64,000 nt of DNA from Saccharopolyspora gloriosae (lineage in GTDB: Bacteria > Actinomycetota > Actinomycetes > Mycobacteriales > Pseudonocardiaceae). The notes below the pieces were generated by a model. That model did no database searches and was not told the DNA's origin. It saw only the letters and a list, made by a program, of their open reading frames with translations. The position numbers and the translations under genes are program-made. The stretch lies in contig NZ_JACHIV010000001.1 of assembly GCF_014203325.1 (NCBI RefSeq), positions 4,093,501-4,157,500 of the forward strand, read 5' to 3'. This document shows, piece after piece, positions 54,545-62,933 of the stretch (the first letter of the stretch is position 1; each line of letters starts with the position of its first letter).

Positions 54545-55893
54545 GCGCCCACCTCCTCGCGCACCACGGCGTGCTCCAGCCCGTCGGCCTCCATCAAGTG
54601 GTAGAGGCTGAACGCGCACACCGGTCCGATCGGGTTGTCCAGCGGGGTCAGGGGCAGCGCCAGGTTGCCCGCGGTGGCGAGCTGACCGGGGTAGTTCAGG
54701 TGCAGCACCCCGATCCGCGCGCTGGTGCAGATCGCCTTGGCCGCTTCCGGGGTCTCCGCGACGACCTCGCCGAGGATGCCGACTTCGTGGCCCGGCACCG
54801 GGTTCGGTTCCCGCTGCCCCATCACCGCGTCCCGGCCGTAGACGTGGAACCGCACGCTCGCGGACCCGGCCGCAAGTTCCGGGTGGAGCTCGGCGGTTTC
54901 CGCTTCGACGCGCGCCAGGAAGTCGTCCAGCTGCCCGATGAGCACGGGGTCGTGGATCCCGCCGATGAAGATGCACCGGTGCCCGGTGATCGCGGCCCCC
55001 TCCACCTTGATCAGCCGTCGCGGTGTGGGCTCGAACCTGCTGCCGCTGACGCGCACCGTGCGCTCGTCGAGCTGCTCGTACGCGCAGCCGCCGACGTCGA
55101 GCACGCCGCCCGGGCCGGCGAGCAGGTCGGGCCTGCTGTTCTCGTAGAGCGTGTGCGCGGCCACCGACAGCGGAGTGCACCGCTGCTCCGGTCCCATCGG
55201 CTTGATGTCGAAGGAGTCCGCGCGCGCCGTCGCCAGCGCACCGCCGCCCTTCGGCTCCGCGCAGACACCGCCGCATTCGAGGATCTTGCCGATGTGCCAG
55301 GCGATTCCCGGTTCGATGCCGCGCGGCACGAGGAACGCCGCGTACGGCGCGGGGTCGTAGGCGCGTCCGGCGACGACCACGTCCACCGGCCCGGACAGGG
55401 CCGCTTCGAACGGTTCGGCGCCGATCTGCGCCACCACGGCCTCCGACGAGTCCACATCGGACTCAGAGGGCAGTTCGCCGCGCGCGTTCGGTTCGATCCT
55501 GCCCTGCGCCAACCGTTCCCGGACCACCGAGCGCGGCAGCTGCGAGTAGATCGCCGCGACGCGCAGCGCGATGCCCTGTTCCACGGCGATCCGGCGCAGC
55601 AGCTCGACCATCTGGTCCACCTGCTCGTCGGTGCCGGCCCCACCGGCCGAGCCGATCAGCAGCGGAATCCGGTGCCGGTGCACCGCGCGCACCATCGGCC
55701 GCAGGTCCCGCAGGTAGGACTCCTCGGTGACCAGGGTGTGCCCGAGCCCCAGCATCGACGGCCCCGGATCGGTGGAACCCGAGTCGACGACGATCGCGTC
55801 CACTCCCGCGCGCACGCAGGACTCGAAGTCCGCTTCCCGGTAGCCGTAGCCGAGCATGCCCGTCGGCGTCAGGACGGTGACCTCGCCGCTCAT
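54541..55893 (-). CDS. AtuA (DUF1446) family protein
   Basis: A 450-residue protein of the acyclic terpene utilisation AtuA family. Features are VLTPTGMLGYGYREADFE at the start, VVDSGSTDPGPSMLG, IGSAGGAGTD, and a cluster CGGVCAEPKGGG. The family occurs in catabolic clusters for terpenes and other branched acids but no reaction is established. The ATG at 55893 overlaps the monooxygenase stop. Its pairing with DUF4387 is standard. Confidence 0.88.
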   Translation of the reverse strand: MSGEVTVLTPTGMLGYGYREADFESCVRAGVDAIVVDSGSTDPGPSMLGLGHTLVTEESYLRDLRPMVRAVHRHRIPLLIGSAGGAGTDEQVDQMVELLRRIAVEQGIALRVAAIYSQLPRSVVRERLAQGRIEPNARGELPSESDVDSSEAVVAQIGAEPFEAALSGPVDVVVAGRAYDPAPYAAFLVPRGIEPGIAWHIGKILECGGVCAEPKGGGALATARADSFDIKPMGPEQRCTPLSVAAHTLYENSRPDLLAGPGGVLDVGGCAYEQLDERTVRVSGSRFEPTPRRLIKVEGAAITGHRCIFIGGIHDPVLIGQLDDFLARVEAETAELHPELAAGSASVRFHVYGRDAVMGQREPNPVPGHEVGILGEVVAETPEAAKAICTSARIGVLHLNYPGQLATAGNLALPLTPLDNPIGPVCAFSLYHLMEADGLEHAVVREEVGA

Positions 55894-57239
55894 ACCGCGA
55901 CCTCCGCGGGCATCGGCAACCCGAGGTTGCCGCGCAGCGTGTCCGCGGCGTAGTCCTGCCCGACCAGCCCGCGCCGCCGCAGCTCCGGCGTGATCAGCCG
56001 CGAGAAGTCGTCGTAGCTGCCGGGCACCGAGGCGGCGGCGATCACAAAACCGTCGCCGCAGGTGCCGTGGAGCTCTTCCAGCCGGTCGGCGACGACGTCC
56101 GGGGTGCCCGCCACGATCTCGGCCTCGCGGAGCCTGCCGCGCCCGGAGAACTCCACGAAGTCCCGCACCGACGGATTCTCCTTGCCGCTCAACGTGATCA
56201 CGCGGTCGCGCAGCCCCTGGTAGGACATCACGCGCAGTTCCGCGTCGGTGAACGGCTCCTCGTAGGGGCGCTTGCCGAAGTCGGTGTTGAGCGCCTCGCA
56301 CAGCAGCGCCAGCCCGTCCTCGTCGCGCGCGAGACCTTCGAGCATCGCCTGCTTGCGCTCCACCAGCTCCGCCGTCTCCGCCGTCACCACGTTGATCAGC
56401 GGCGCGATCACCACCGAGTCCGGATCGCGACCGGCGTCCTCGACCCCTTGCCGCAGCCGGGTGTAGGTGCGGGCGCCGGATTCCACGTTCGCGAAGTGCG
56501 TGAAGATCACGTCCGCCCAGCGGGCCGCGAACGCCTGGCCGCGCCCGCTCGCCCCCGCCTGCAGCAGCACCGGCCTGCCCTGCGGCGAGCGCGGCACCGG
56601 GAACGTCCCGTGCGAGGTGAAGAACTCGCCCTCGTGCTCCAACCGGTGGACCTTGGCGGGGTCGGCGAACTCGCCGCTGCGCTTGTCGAGGATCAGCGCG
56701 TCGGACTCCCAGCTGCCCCACATGCGGGTGACGATGTCGACGAACTCGTCGGCCCGCTCGTAGCGCAGGTCGTGGTCGAGGTGCTCGGTGCGCCCGAAGT
56801 TCGCCGCCTCCGAGTCGTTGAGCGAGGTGACGATGTTCCACGCGGTGCGCCCGCCGGTCATCAGGTCCGCGGTGGCGAAGTGCCGGGCGACGTGGAACGG
56901 CTCGTAGTAGGTCGTGGAGTAGGTCGCGGCGACGCCGAGGTGCCGGGTGGCCATGGCCATCGCCAGCATCACCACCGTCGGATCCATCTTGACCGAGCGG
57001 ATACCGTGCCGGACCGCCAGTTCGTGGCTGCCGCCGTAGATGTCCGGCATCGCCAGCCGGTCGTCGAAGAACGCCAGGTCGAACCCGCCGTGCTCCAAGG
57101 TGCGCGCGATCCGCGTGAAGTAGTCCGCGGTCAGGAAATCGCTCGCCGAACCCGGTGCGCGCCACGAACCGACGTAGTTGGAACAGTTCTGCGCCTGGAG
57201 GAACGCGATCAGCGCCATGTTCCGCCGTGAGCTCGTCAT
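55890..57239 (-). CDS. LLM class flavin-dependent monooxygenase (NtaA/SnaA/DszA family)
   Basis: A 449-residue FMNH2-dependent monooxygenase. Typical stretches: GSWRAPGSASDFLTADYFTRIARTLE, FDLAFFDDRLAMPD, TYYEPFHVARHFATADLMTGGRTAWNIVTS and PVLLQAGASGRGQAFAARWADVIF. The family includes nitrilotriacetate, pristinamycin and sulphone monooxygenases. ATG at 57239 follows AGGAGTGTTG. It is first in the leftward cluster, divergent from an IclR gene, and a flavin reductase lies three genes down. It probably makes the initial attack on the substrate. Confidence 0.92.
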   Translation of the reverse strand: MTSSRRNMALIAFLQAQNCSNYVGSWRAPGSASDFLTADYFTRIARTLEHGGFDLAFFDDRLAMPDIYGGSHELAVRHGIRSVKMDPTVVMLAMAMATRHLGVAATYSTTYYEPFHVARHFATADLMTGGRTAWNIVTSLNDSEAANFGRTEHLDHDLRYERADEFVDIVTRMWGSWESDALILDKRSGEFADPAKVHRLEHEGEFFTSHGTFPVPRSPQGRPVLLQAGASGRGQAFAARWADVIFTHFANVESGARTYTRLRQGVEDAGRDPDSVVIAPLINVVTAETAELVERKQAMLEGLARDEDGLALLCEALNTDFGKRPYEEPFTDAELRVMSYQGLRDRVITLSGKENPSVRDFVEFSGRGRLREAEIVAGTPDVVADRLEELHGTCGDGFVIAAASVPGSYDDFSRLITPELRRRGLVGQDYAADTLRGNLGLPMPAEVAV

Positions 57240-57363
57240 CAACACTCCTGGATCTGCTCTGCGCCCGGCCTGCCCGGCGGGCCCGGTGGATTCACAGCGT
57301 CGGCGAGCCGTGGCAGCATCACCAAGCGGAGTGACAGCATCTGCAACCAACGAGGGTGGCGGG

Positions 57364-58167
57364 ATGGACGACGAGCTCTCCGGGCCGGCGCGCGTGCTGC
57401 ACGTGCTGGAGGCGCTGGCCGGTCTGGAACAACCGGCGAACCTGGACGTGGTGGCGGCCAAGGCGGGGTTGAGCAAGTCCAAGGCCTACCGGTCGCTGCG
57501 GGTGCTCCAGGACGAGGGCTACGTCGACCACGTCGGCCGCAGCGGCTACCGCGTCGGCAGCCGCGCCGTGGCGCTGTCCTCGCTCATCGGCCCCCGACCG
57601 GCGCTGCTGCGGCTGGCGAGGCCCGCGATGGCCCGGTTGGCAGCGAGCGCCTCGGAGACGACGCACCTGCACCTGCGCAGCGGGACGCACCGCGTGGTGA
57701 TCATGTCGGAGGATCCGCCGCACAACCCCGACCGGCTCGGCAGCACCGTCGGGGAGCGCTCCCCGCTGACCTCCGGCTGCGGGGGCACGTCGATCCTGGC
57801 GTTCCTGCCCGACGATCAGGCCCGCGAAGTGCTGCGCGGCGACGGCACGCCCAAGCGCAACGGCCTCGACGCGCTGCTGGCCCGGATCCGCGAGACCGGG
57901 TACGCGCTGTCGTTCAGCGACAACCACCCCGCGCTCAACGGCATCGCGGCCCCGATCTTCGACCCGGACAGCGGCCGGGCGATCGGATCGATCTCCATCG
58001 CCGGGCACGAGAAGCGCCTGCCGGAGCGCGCGCTGCTGCGGCTCGTCGACCCGCTGCGGGCCGCGTGCGCCGACCTGGCGCCGCGGCTCGCGGCGTTCCT
58101 CGGACCGAACTCCTCGGCCCGCCTCACCCCACTGGACGTCACCGTGCAGAACCTGCTGCCGGATTGA
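57364..58167 (+). CDS. IclR family transcriptional regulator
   Basis: A 267-residue IclR regulator. The N-terminal winged HTH (ARVLHVLEALAGLEQPANLDVVAAKAGLSKSKAYRSLRVLQDEGYV) is followed by the effector domain (SPLTSGCGGTSILAFLP, YALSFSDNHPALNGIAAPIFD). ATG at 57364 follows GAGGGTGGCGGG. It is divergent from the catabolic cluster with 124 bp between starts and is its likely regulator. Confidence 0.9.
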   Translation: MDDELSGPARVLHVLEALAGLEQPANLDVVAAKAGLSKSKAYRSLRVLQDEGYVDHVGRSGYRVGSRAVALSSLIGPRPALLRLARPAMARLAASASETTHLHLRSGTHRVVIMSEDPPHNPDRLGSTVGERSPLTSGCGGTSILAFLPDDQAREVLRGDGTPKRNGLDALLARIRETGYALSFSDNHPALNGIAAPIFDPDSGRAIGSISIAGHEKRLPERALLRLVDPLRAACADLAPRLAAFLGPNSSARLTPLDVTVQNLLPD

Positions 58168-58211
58168 GGTTTCTCGCGGGTGGCCTTCGTAGCGGGTCGC
58201 TCAGCGGAACC

Positions 58212-58294
58212 TCAGTGGCTTCCTCGCTGCGGGATCTTTTTCCCAAGTGGCTCCGCCACGAGGGAAAAAGCTGTCCTCGCGAGGAAGCCACTGA
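58212..58294. repeat. 83-bp nested inverted repeat
   Basis: Three nested perfect palindromic layers: outer TCAGTGGCTTCCTCG (58212-58226) with its complement at 58280-58294, middle CTTTTTCCC (58236-58244) with GGGAAAAAG (58262-58270), and inner GTGGC/GCCAC (58247-58251, 58255-58259) with a 3-base loop. The transcript could fold into one long stem with two internal bulges. It lies 45 bp after the IclR stop and may act as a terminator or a mobile repetitive element. Confidence 0.8.
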
Positions 58295-58463
58295 GAACCC
58301 GCCGGTGGTCTTCTTGCTCAAGCCGGTCACCGCTCAGCGGCTTCGCCGCCGACAGGGCGCCGATCAAAAGATCTTTCTGCAAGGACCCTTGTCGTGCCGC
58401 GCCTCGGCGGATTGTCCGGAAGTTGTTGAGGTGGAACGGTTTTCTGCTTTTCGCGCACTGCCG

Positions 58464-58488
58464 CCCCGGTCCTGGTTCAGGGCCGGGG
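58464..58488 (-). terminator. hairpin after the CBS-domain gene
   Basis: CCCCGG (58464-58469) pairs with CCGGGG (58483-58488), with further CCT/AGG pairing inside. It lies 12 bp beyond the stop codon of the leftward CBS gene. There is no clear U-tract. Confidence 0.45.
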
Positions 58489-58499
58489 TGGGGGCCGGG

Positions 58500-58916
58500 T
58501 CAGGCCATCGACAGCGCATCGACGAGCCGACCGGCGTCGGGGTGCGAGAGGTTGCGGGCCACGTCGGCGATCGAGACCATGCCCACCAGCTTGGATCCGT
58601 CGATCACCGGTAGGCGCTTGACCTGGTGCTCGATCATCACGTCGAGCAGTTCGTCGACGGGGTCGTCGGCGCCGATCGTCACGGCCGCACCGTCGTTGAA
58701 GCTGCCCGAGTTCGTCTGGCCGGGGTCCTTGCCGGTGCCCAGACCGCGCACGACGATGTCGCGGTCGGTGAGCACGCCCTTGACCTTCTGGTCGGGCCCG
58801 CAGATCGGGAGCGCACCCACTCCCAGCCTGCGCATCTGCTGCGCCGCCAAGGCCAGGCTGTCGTCGGTCGCGACGCATTCGGGTTGTGCGGTCATGATTT
58901 CCCGTGCGGTGGTCAT
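58500..58916 (-). CDS. CBS domain-containing protein
   Basis: A 138-residue protein made of two CBS motifs: TAREIMTAQPECVATDDSLALAAQQMRRLGVGALPIC with VKGVLTDRDIVVRG, then DDPVDELLDVMIEHQVKRLPVIDGSKLVGMVSIADVAR. CBS pairs bind adenine nucleotides. The protein has no other domain and resembles mycobacterial Hrp1-like proteins. The ATG at 58916 matches the family start. It probably senses the energy or stress state; its target is unknown. Confidence 0.88.
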   Translation of the reverse strand: MTTAREIMTAQPECVATDDSLALAAQQMRRLGVGALPICGPDQKVKGVLTDRDIVVRGLGTGKDPGQTNSGSFNDGAAVTIGADDPVDELLDVMIEHQVKRLPVIDGSKLVGMVSIADVARNLSHPDAGRLVDALSMA

Positions 58917-59027
58917 CGCGTCAGCACCTCGATCCTGCGTGGGTCCGCAACGTCGGCCCCCCGGGTGCCCGCTGACCGAGCCCCCAAACCTCCCCACCCG
59001 AGAATCCCCACCCGGTGACCCCGGCTC

Positions 59028-59045
59028 CAATTTCGCGAGAAATTG
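59028..59045. repeat. 18-bp inverted element, copy 1
   Basis: CAATTTCGCGAGAAATTG is itself nearly palindromic (CAATTTC / GAAATTG around GCGA). Its exact reverse complement recurs at 59127-59144. It stands out as AT-rich in this DNA. Confidence 0.75.
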
Positions 59046-59126
59046 ACGACCCACCCCCTCGGAAGCGCCCCCGAAAATGCAACTCCACCAGCACGAACAA
59101 CCGTTGATCTCGTATCGGGGGTGGCG

Positions 59127-59144
59127 CAATTTCTCGCGAAATTG
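59127..59144. repeat. 18-bp inverted element, copy 2
   Basis: CAATTTCTCGCGAAATTG is the exact reverse complement of copy 1. The centres are 99 bp apart. The pair could form a long-range stem or two operator sites in opposite orientation. Confidence 0.75.
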
Positions 59145-59242
59145 CGGGGAGTTGAACCAGGTGCGGCGCGGTTCGGCGGGTGACCGGGAAGCGGGCGGGA
59201 ACTCGCCGGATGTCCGTCCATTGTGGCCAGTTTCCGGTGCGT

Positions 59243-61054
59243 TCACGAGCTCGGTGCTTGGAGCACCGAGCGGGCCTTCGCTCCCACGGTTTCGCGGATG
59301 CCGTCGGCGATGATCCGCAACGCGTCGGGATCACCGGCCAGCTGGGAACGGGCCGTGTTCAGCGCCTGCGACACCGTCACGTGCGGCGGGATCATCGGAA
59401 CGGCCGCGTCGACCTGGGCATCGATCACGGTGGGGCGGTCCGCGGTCAGCGCCGCGTCCCACGCGGCACCCGCCTGCTCCGCCGCGTCCACCCGGATTCC
59501 GCGCAGTTCCAGCAGATCCGCCCACTTCGCGTACGGCACCTCGGGCAGGTGCTGGGCGTCGGGGAACGGCTTGTCCCCCAGCATCGCCCGCGTTTCCCAC
59601 GTGACGTAGGAGAGGTCGTCGTTGGACAGCACGAGCACCGCGAAGCGCGGATCCGCCCACTCCCGCCAGTACTTCGCGACGGTGATGAGCTCGTTGACCC
59701 CGTTCATCTGCATGGCACCGTCCCCGACGAGGGCGACCACGGGACGCCCCGGGTGCGCGAACTTCGCCGCGAGCGCGTAGGGCAGACCACCGCCCATCGA
59801 CAGCAGGGTGCCGGACACGCTGCCCAGCATCCCCGGCCGCATCTCCAGCGTGCGCGCGTACCAGCTCGTCGCGGTGCCGCAGTCGGCGGAGACCATGACG
59901 TCGTCGGGCAGCCGCGCGGACAGCTCGCGCACCACGAACTCGGGGTTGAGACCGGAGGTGTCCGCGGTCGCCCGCGCCTCGCTGTAGGAATCCCAGCGCC
60001 GGGTCCACGTCTCCACGTGCTCCCGCCAGCCGCGATCCGTCCGCTCGCGCAGCAACGGCAGCAGCGCCTCCAAGGTGGCGGCGGCGTCGCCGACCAGGTT
60101 GACCTCGGTGTCGTAGCGGGTCCCGCACCGCGTGCCGTCCACGTCGATCTGCACCGCCCGCGCTTGGCCGGGCGCGGGGTAGAACTCGGTGTAGGGCATG
60201 GTCGAACCGACGATCAGCAAGGTGTCGCACTCGCGCATCAGGTGCCAGCTCGCCGTGGAGCCGAGCAGCCCGATCGGGCCGGTCACCCACGGCAGTGCGT
60301 CGTCGAGCGCGGTCTTGCCCAGCAGGGCCTTCGCGACCCCCGCGCCCAGCCGCTGCGCCACTGCGGTGAGTTCGTCGCCCGCGCCGAGAGCACCCGCTCC
60401 CGCCAGGATCGCGACCTTCTCCCCCGAGTCGAGCACCTCGGCCGCTTCGCGCAGCGCCACCGGGTCCGGCGTGGTGATCGACGAGCTCGGCACCGACGAC
60501 GTCCGGTAGTAGCCGTGCTCGTGCGGCGGCTCCGGGACCGCCTCCATTTCGAGCACGTCGCTGGGCAGCACGAGCGCGGTCACCGTGCGCTGCGCCAACG
60601 CCGTGCGGCAGGCCCGGTCGACGAGGTGGCGCACCTGGCTGGGCACCGCGAGCTGCTCGCAGTACGCGCCCGCGACGTCCTTGTACAGGCTCAGCAGGTC
60701 GACTTCCTGGTAGTAGCCGCCGCCGAGCGCGGTCTGCGCGGTGTGCCCGAGCAGCGCGACGACCGGCTGGTTGTCCAGCTTCGCGTCGTAGAGCCCGTTG
60801 AGCGCGTGGATCGCGCCCGGTCCGCTGGTCACCGCGCAGCACCCGATCGCGCTGCCGCCGTACTTGACGTCGGCGCAGGCCGCGAACGCCGCGGTCTCCT
60901 CGTGGCGCACTTGGACGAACTCGGCGGACTCGCGGGTCCGCAGCGAGGTGAAGATCCCGCCGATACCGTCCCCGGGATAGCCGTAGTAGCGGTGCACGCC
61001 CCACTCGGCCAGGCGGGCGAGGATGTGGTCGGCGACGGTGGTCGGAGCACTCAC
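59243..61054 (-). CDS. thiamine pyrophosphate-dependent enzyme (pyruvate oxidase/dehydrogenase-like)
   Basis: A 603-residue TPP enzyme with the three domains of the acetolactate synthase/pyruvate oxidase family. The activating glutamate is in VRHEETAAFAAC (about residues 49-60), the middle domain has AILAGAGALG, and the TPP motif is VGDGAMQMNGVNELITVAKYW with the Mg ligands. It likely oxidatively decarboxylates pyruvate with a quinone, as E. coli PoxB does, but the C-terminal membrane helix of PoxB is not obvious. GTG at 61054 follows AGGAGG by 11 bases. Acetolactate synthase activity is less likely but possible. Confidence 0.87.
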   Translation of the reverse strand: MSAPTTVADHILARLAEWGVHRYYGYPGDGIGGIFTSLRTRESAEFVQVRHEETAAFAACADVKYGGSAIGCCAVTSGPGAIHALNGLYDAKLDNQPVVALLGHTAQTALGGGYYQEVDLLSLYKDVAGAYCEQLAVPSQVRHLVDRACRTALAQRTVTALVLPSDVLEMEAVPEPPHEHGYYRTSSVPSSSITTPDPVALREAAEVLDSGEKVAILAGAGALGAGDELTAVAQRLGAGVAKALLGKTALDDALPWVTGPIGLLGSTASWHLMRECDTLLIVGSTMPYTEFYPAPGQARAVQIDVDGTRCGTRYDTEVNLVGDAAATLEALLPLLRERTDRGWREHVETWTRRWDSYSEARATADTSGLNPEFVVRELSARLPDDVMVSADCGTATSWYARTLEMRPGMLGSVSGTLLSMGGGLPYALAAKFAHPGRPVVALVGDGAMQMNGVNELITVAKYWREWADPRFAVLVLSNDDLSYVTWETRAMLGDKPFPDAQHLPEVPYAKWADLLELRGIRVDAAEQAGAAWDAALTADRPTVIDAQVDAAVPMIPPHVTVSQALNTARSQLAGDPDALRIIADGIRETVGAKARSVLQAPSS

Positions 61055-61479
61055 GGGTGTCTTGGCCTCCTCGTTCGCGGCCGGCCGCAAGAACCTCTGC
61101 TCGGAGCACGCGGCCGGCGAGTCGTGATCAGTGCTTACCCGCGCGCACGGGGAGCTACACATGCACGGTTGCGCGCGCTCGGCACGCGACGCGGGTGGCC
61201 GGGGCCGCTGCCCGGCGATTTCGGCGCCGCAGCGGCACATCCGCGTGGTGAGCGGGCACACCGGGAGTTGGACAAGACCGCCTCCCCGCTGGGACGGTGA
61301 AGTCGGGCGCGCCGAGCACCCGGCCCGCCTGAACGAACGCGACAGCCTGATCGGAGTGTTCGCGTCGGTTCTCACTTCGGGATTCGACGTCCCGCGCGGG
61401 GCGCACGGCGCGAGACGATGATGTCGTTACGGGATCGTCTGTTCCCTTCGTTGGCTGCCCCACCGTCAAGGAGGCAGTC
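61055..61479. other. divergent intergenic region, 425 bp
   Basis: This lies between the TPP-enzyme and STAS genes, which diverge. It should carry both promoters. I see no gene, strong repeat or clear sigma-factor signature. Confidence 0.45.
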
Positions 61480-61929
61480 GTGACCGCTTTCTTCCCGCAC
61501 GAGACCACCACCGCGTTCGGCCCCGCTCGCGGGCCGATCGACCCGGTGGCCGCCGCTTCTCCCCCGGCTTCCCTGGAGTTGGGATCGTCCCGCCCCACCA
61601 GCGCCGCCGCCGTGGTGCACGTGGCGGGCGAGCTCGACGCCGAGACCACTCCGCGCCTGCACGAACTGCTGGCGCCGCGACTGTCCTCGGACGCCGAGAC
61701 CGTGATCATCGATCTGTCCGGGCTGCGCTTCCTCGGCGTCACCGGCCTGCGCCTGCTGGCCCACGCGCACCGGAGCGCCACGAGCCGCTCCACGGCGCTG
61801 CGCCTGGTCGACGGACCGGTCTGCGTGGACCGCGCGCTGCACGCCGCGGGCTGGACCGGCACCGTCCCGACCTACCCGAGCGTCGCCGCCGCGCTAGCCG
61901 CCACGACGCGTTTCCGCGCCACCGGCTGA
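61480..61929 (+). CDS. STAS domain protein (anti-sigma factor antagonist-like)
   Basis: A 149-residue protein. An N-terminal ~40-residue extension precedes one STAS domain (VVHVAGELDAETTPRLHELLAPRL, VIIDLSGLRFLGVTGLRLLAHAHR). In canonical antagonists such as SpoIIAA the loop reads DSSG with the phosphorylated Ser; here it reads GVTG, so only Thr could be modified. GTG at 61480 follows AAGGAGG. It stands alone with no kinase or sigma gene beside it. It may act in stress-sigma signalling. Confidence 0.85.
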   Translation: MTAFFPHETTTAFGPARGPIDPVAAASPPASLELGSSRPTSAAAVVHVAGELDAETTPRLHELLAPRLSSDAETVIIDLSGLRFLGVTGLRLLAHAHRSATSRSTALRLVDGPVCVDRALHAAGWTGTVPTYPSVAAALAATTRFRATG

Positions 61930-62252
61930 AGTTCCGCGGTTCAGGTACCCGCGGTGAGCTCGACGACGTTCTCGCCGGGGCGGCGTCCGGGGCCCGCGCT
62001 GAAGGGGACGAGGGCCGACGAGACCACGGTGGACGCCGCACTCTCGACCCGAACGAGCCGCTGCCCCTGCAGCCTGAACAACTTCACCCTCGCCTGCCAC
62101 GTCCAGGCCGCGTCCGGGACAACGGACTCCGGTCGGCGCTAGAACGGTCGCGAAGATCAGTTGCTGCGCCCTGGTGGGCGACGAACCGCCCGCCGCCTCC
62201 CTGGCGTGGACCCCGATCAACCTTGCGGTGGGCGTCTGTGAAGATACGGCGG
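61930..62252. other. intergenic region, 323 bp
   Basis: This lies between the STAS gene and the methyltransferase gene, both rightward. I see nothing coding or repetitive in it. Confidence 0.45.
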
Positions 62253-62858
62253 GTGACTGTCGAACGTGCGAGTGCGGCCTACGGGCAGCGTGCCGCGGAG
62301 TACACCGATCTCCTCGGGAACATCGAAGCGACCGCCGCCCCCGACCAGGACCTGATCGGCGCTTGGGCGCACGCGCAGCCGGACGGGCCGATCCTCGACG
62401 TGGGATGCGGACCGGGCCACTGGACGCATTGGCTGCACGAGCAGGGAATCGACGTCGCGGGAGTCGATCCGACAGCGGAATTCCTCGACGGCGCCCGGGT
62501 TCGCTTCCCCGACGTCCGGTTCCGGGCGGGGCGCGCGGATCGGCTCGACGTCCCGGACGCCGGTCTCGCGGGCGTCCTCGCCTGGTACTCGCTGATCCAC
62601 CTGCACCCGGACCGGATGCCGGCGGCGCTCGCCGAGTTCGCCCGCGTCGTCGAGCCCGGCGGCGGACTGCTCGTCGGATTCTGCAACGGCCCCGAGCTGG
62701 AGCCGTTCGACCACGCGGTCACCACCGCGTACTTCTGGCCGATCGAGGTGCTCAGCCGCGCGATCGAGGACGCGGGCTTCACCGTCGTCGACCACACCAC
62801 CCGTGCGGATCCGGGAGCACGACCGCACGGCGCGATCTCGGCTCACCGCATCGGCTGA
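62253..62858 (+). CDS. class I SAM-dependent methyltransferase
   Basis: A 201-residue methyltransferase. Motif I is ILDVGCGPGHWTHWL, with VAGVDPTAEFL as motif II acidic loop, DVRFRAGRADRLDVPD, AWYSLIHLHP and a C-terminal sheet. The GTG at 62253 was chosen as the family start; a GTG at 62238 would add five residues. It stands alone and its acceptor is unknown. Confidence 0.87.
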   Translation: MTVERASAAYGQRAAEYTDLLGNIEATAAPDQDLIGAWAHAQPDGPILDVGCGPGHWTHWLHEQGIDVAGVDPTAEFLDGARVRFPDVRFRAGRADRLDVPDAGLAGVLAWYSLIHLHPDRMPAALAEFARVVEPGGGLLVGFCNGPELEPFDHAVTTAYFWPIEVLSRAIEDAGFTVVDHTTRADPGARPHGAISAHRIG

Positions 62859-62878
62859 CCGGCTCCGCCCGACCGCGC

Positions 62879-62903
62879 GATGTCCCCGCAACTTGGGGAC
62901 ATC
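62879..62903. terminator. bidirectional stem-loop after the methyltransferase gene
   Basis: Perfect 9-base arms GATGTCCCC (62879-62887) and GGGGACATC (62895-62903) around a 7-base loop between the convergent methyltransferase and allantoinase genes. Confidence 0.7.
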
Positions 62904-62933
62904 GGCGGAAAGCGACCGCTCAGGCGGTGGGCC

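Larger units (their letters stand above)
58168..58499. other. convergent intergenic region with large nested palindrome, 332 bp
   Basis: This holds no gene. It contains the nested inverted repeat at 58212-58294 and a smaller hairpin at 58464-58488. Short flanking motifs such as GCTCAGCGGCTTCGCCG (58335-58351) suggest more of the same repetitive, hairpin-rich element. Confidence 0.6.
58917..59242. other. intergenic region with paired inverted elements, 326 bp
   Basis: This lies upstream of the CBS gene and downstream of the leftward TPP-enzyme gene. It holds two 18-bp AT-rich elements that are exact reverse complements of each other (59028-59045 and 59127-59144). No gene is supported. Confidence 0.6.

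Noticed and set aside
61930-62252. A short rightward gene between the STAS and methyltransferase genes
   Set aside because: No ribosome site, weak codon bias and no recognisable peptide; left as intergenic.
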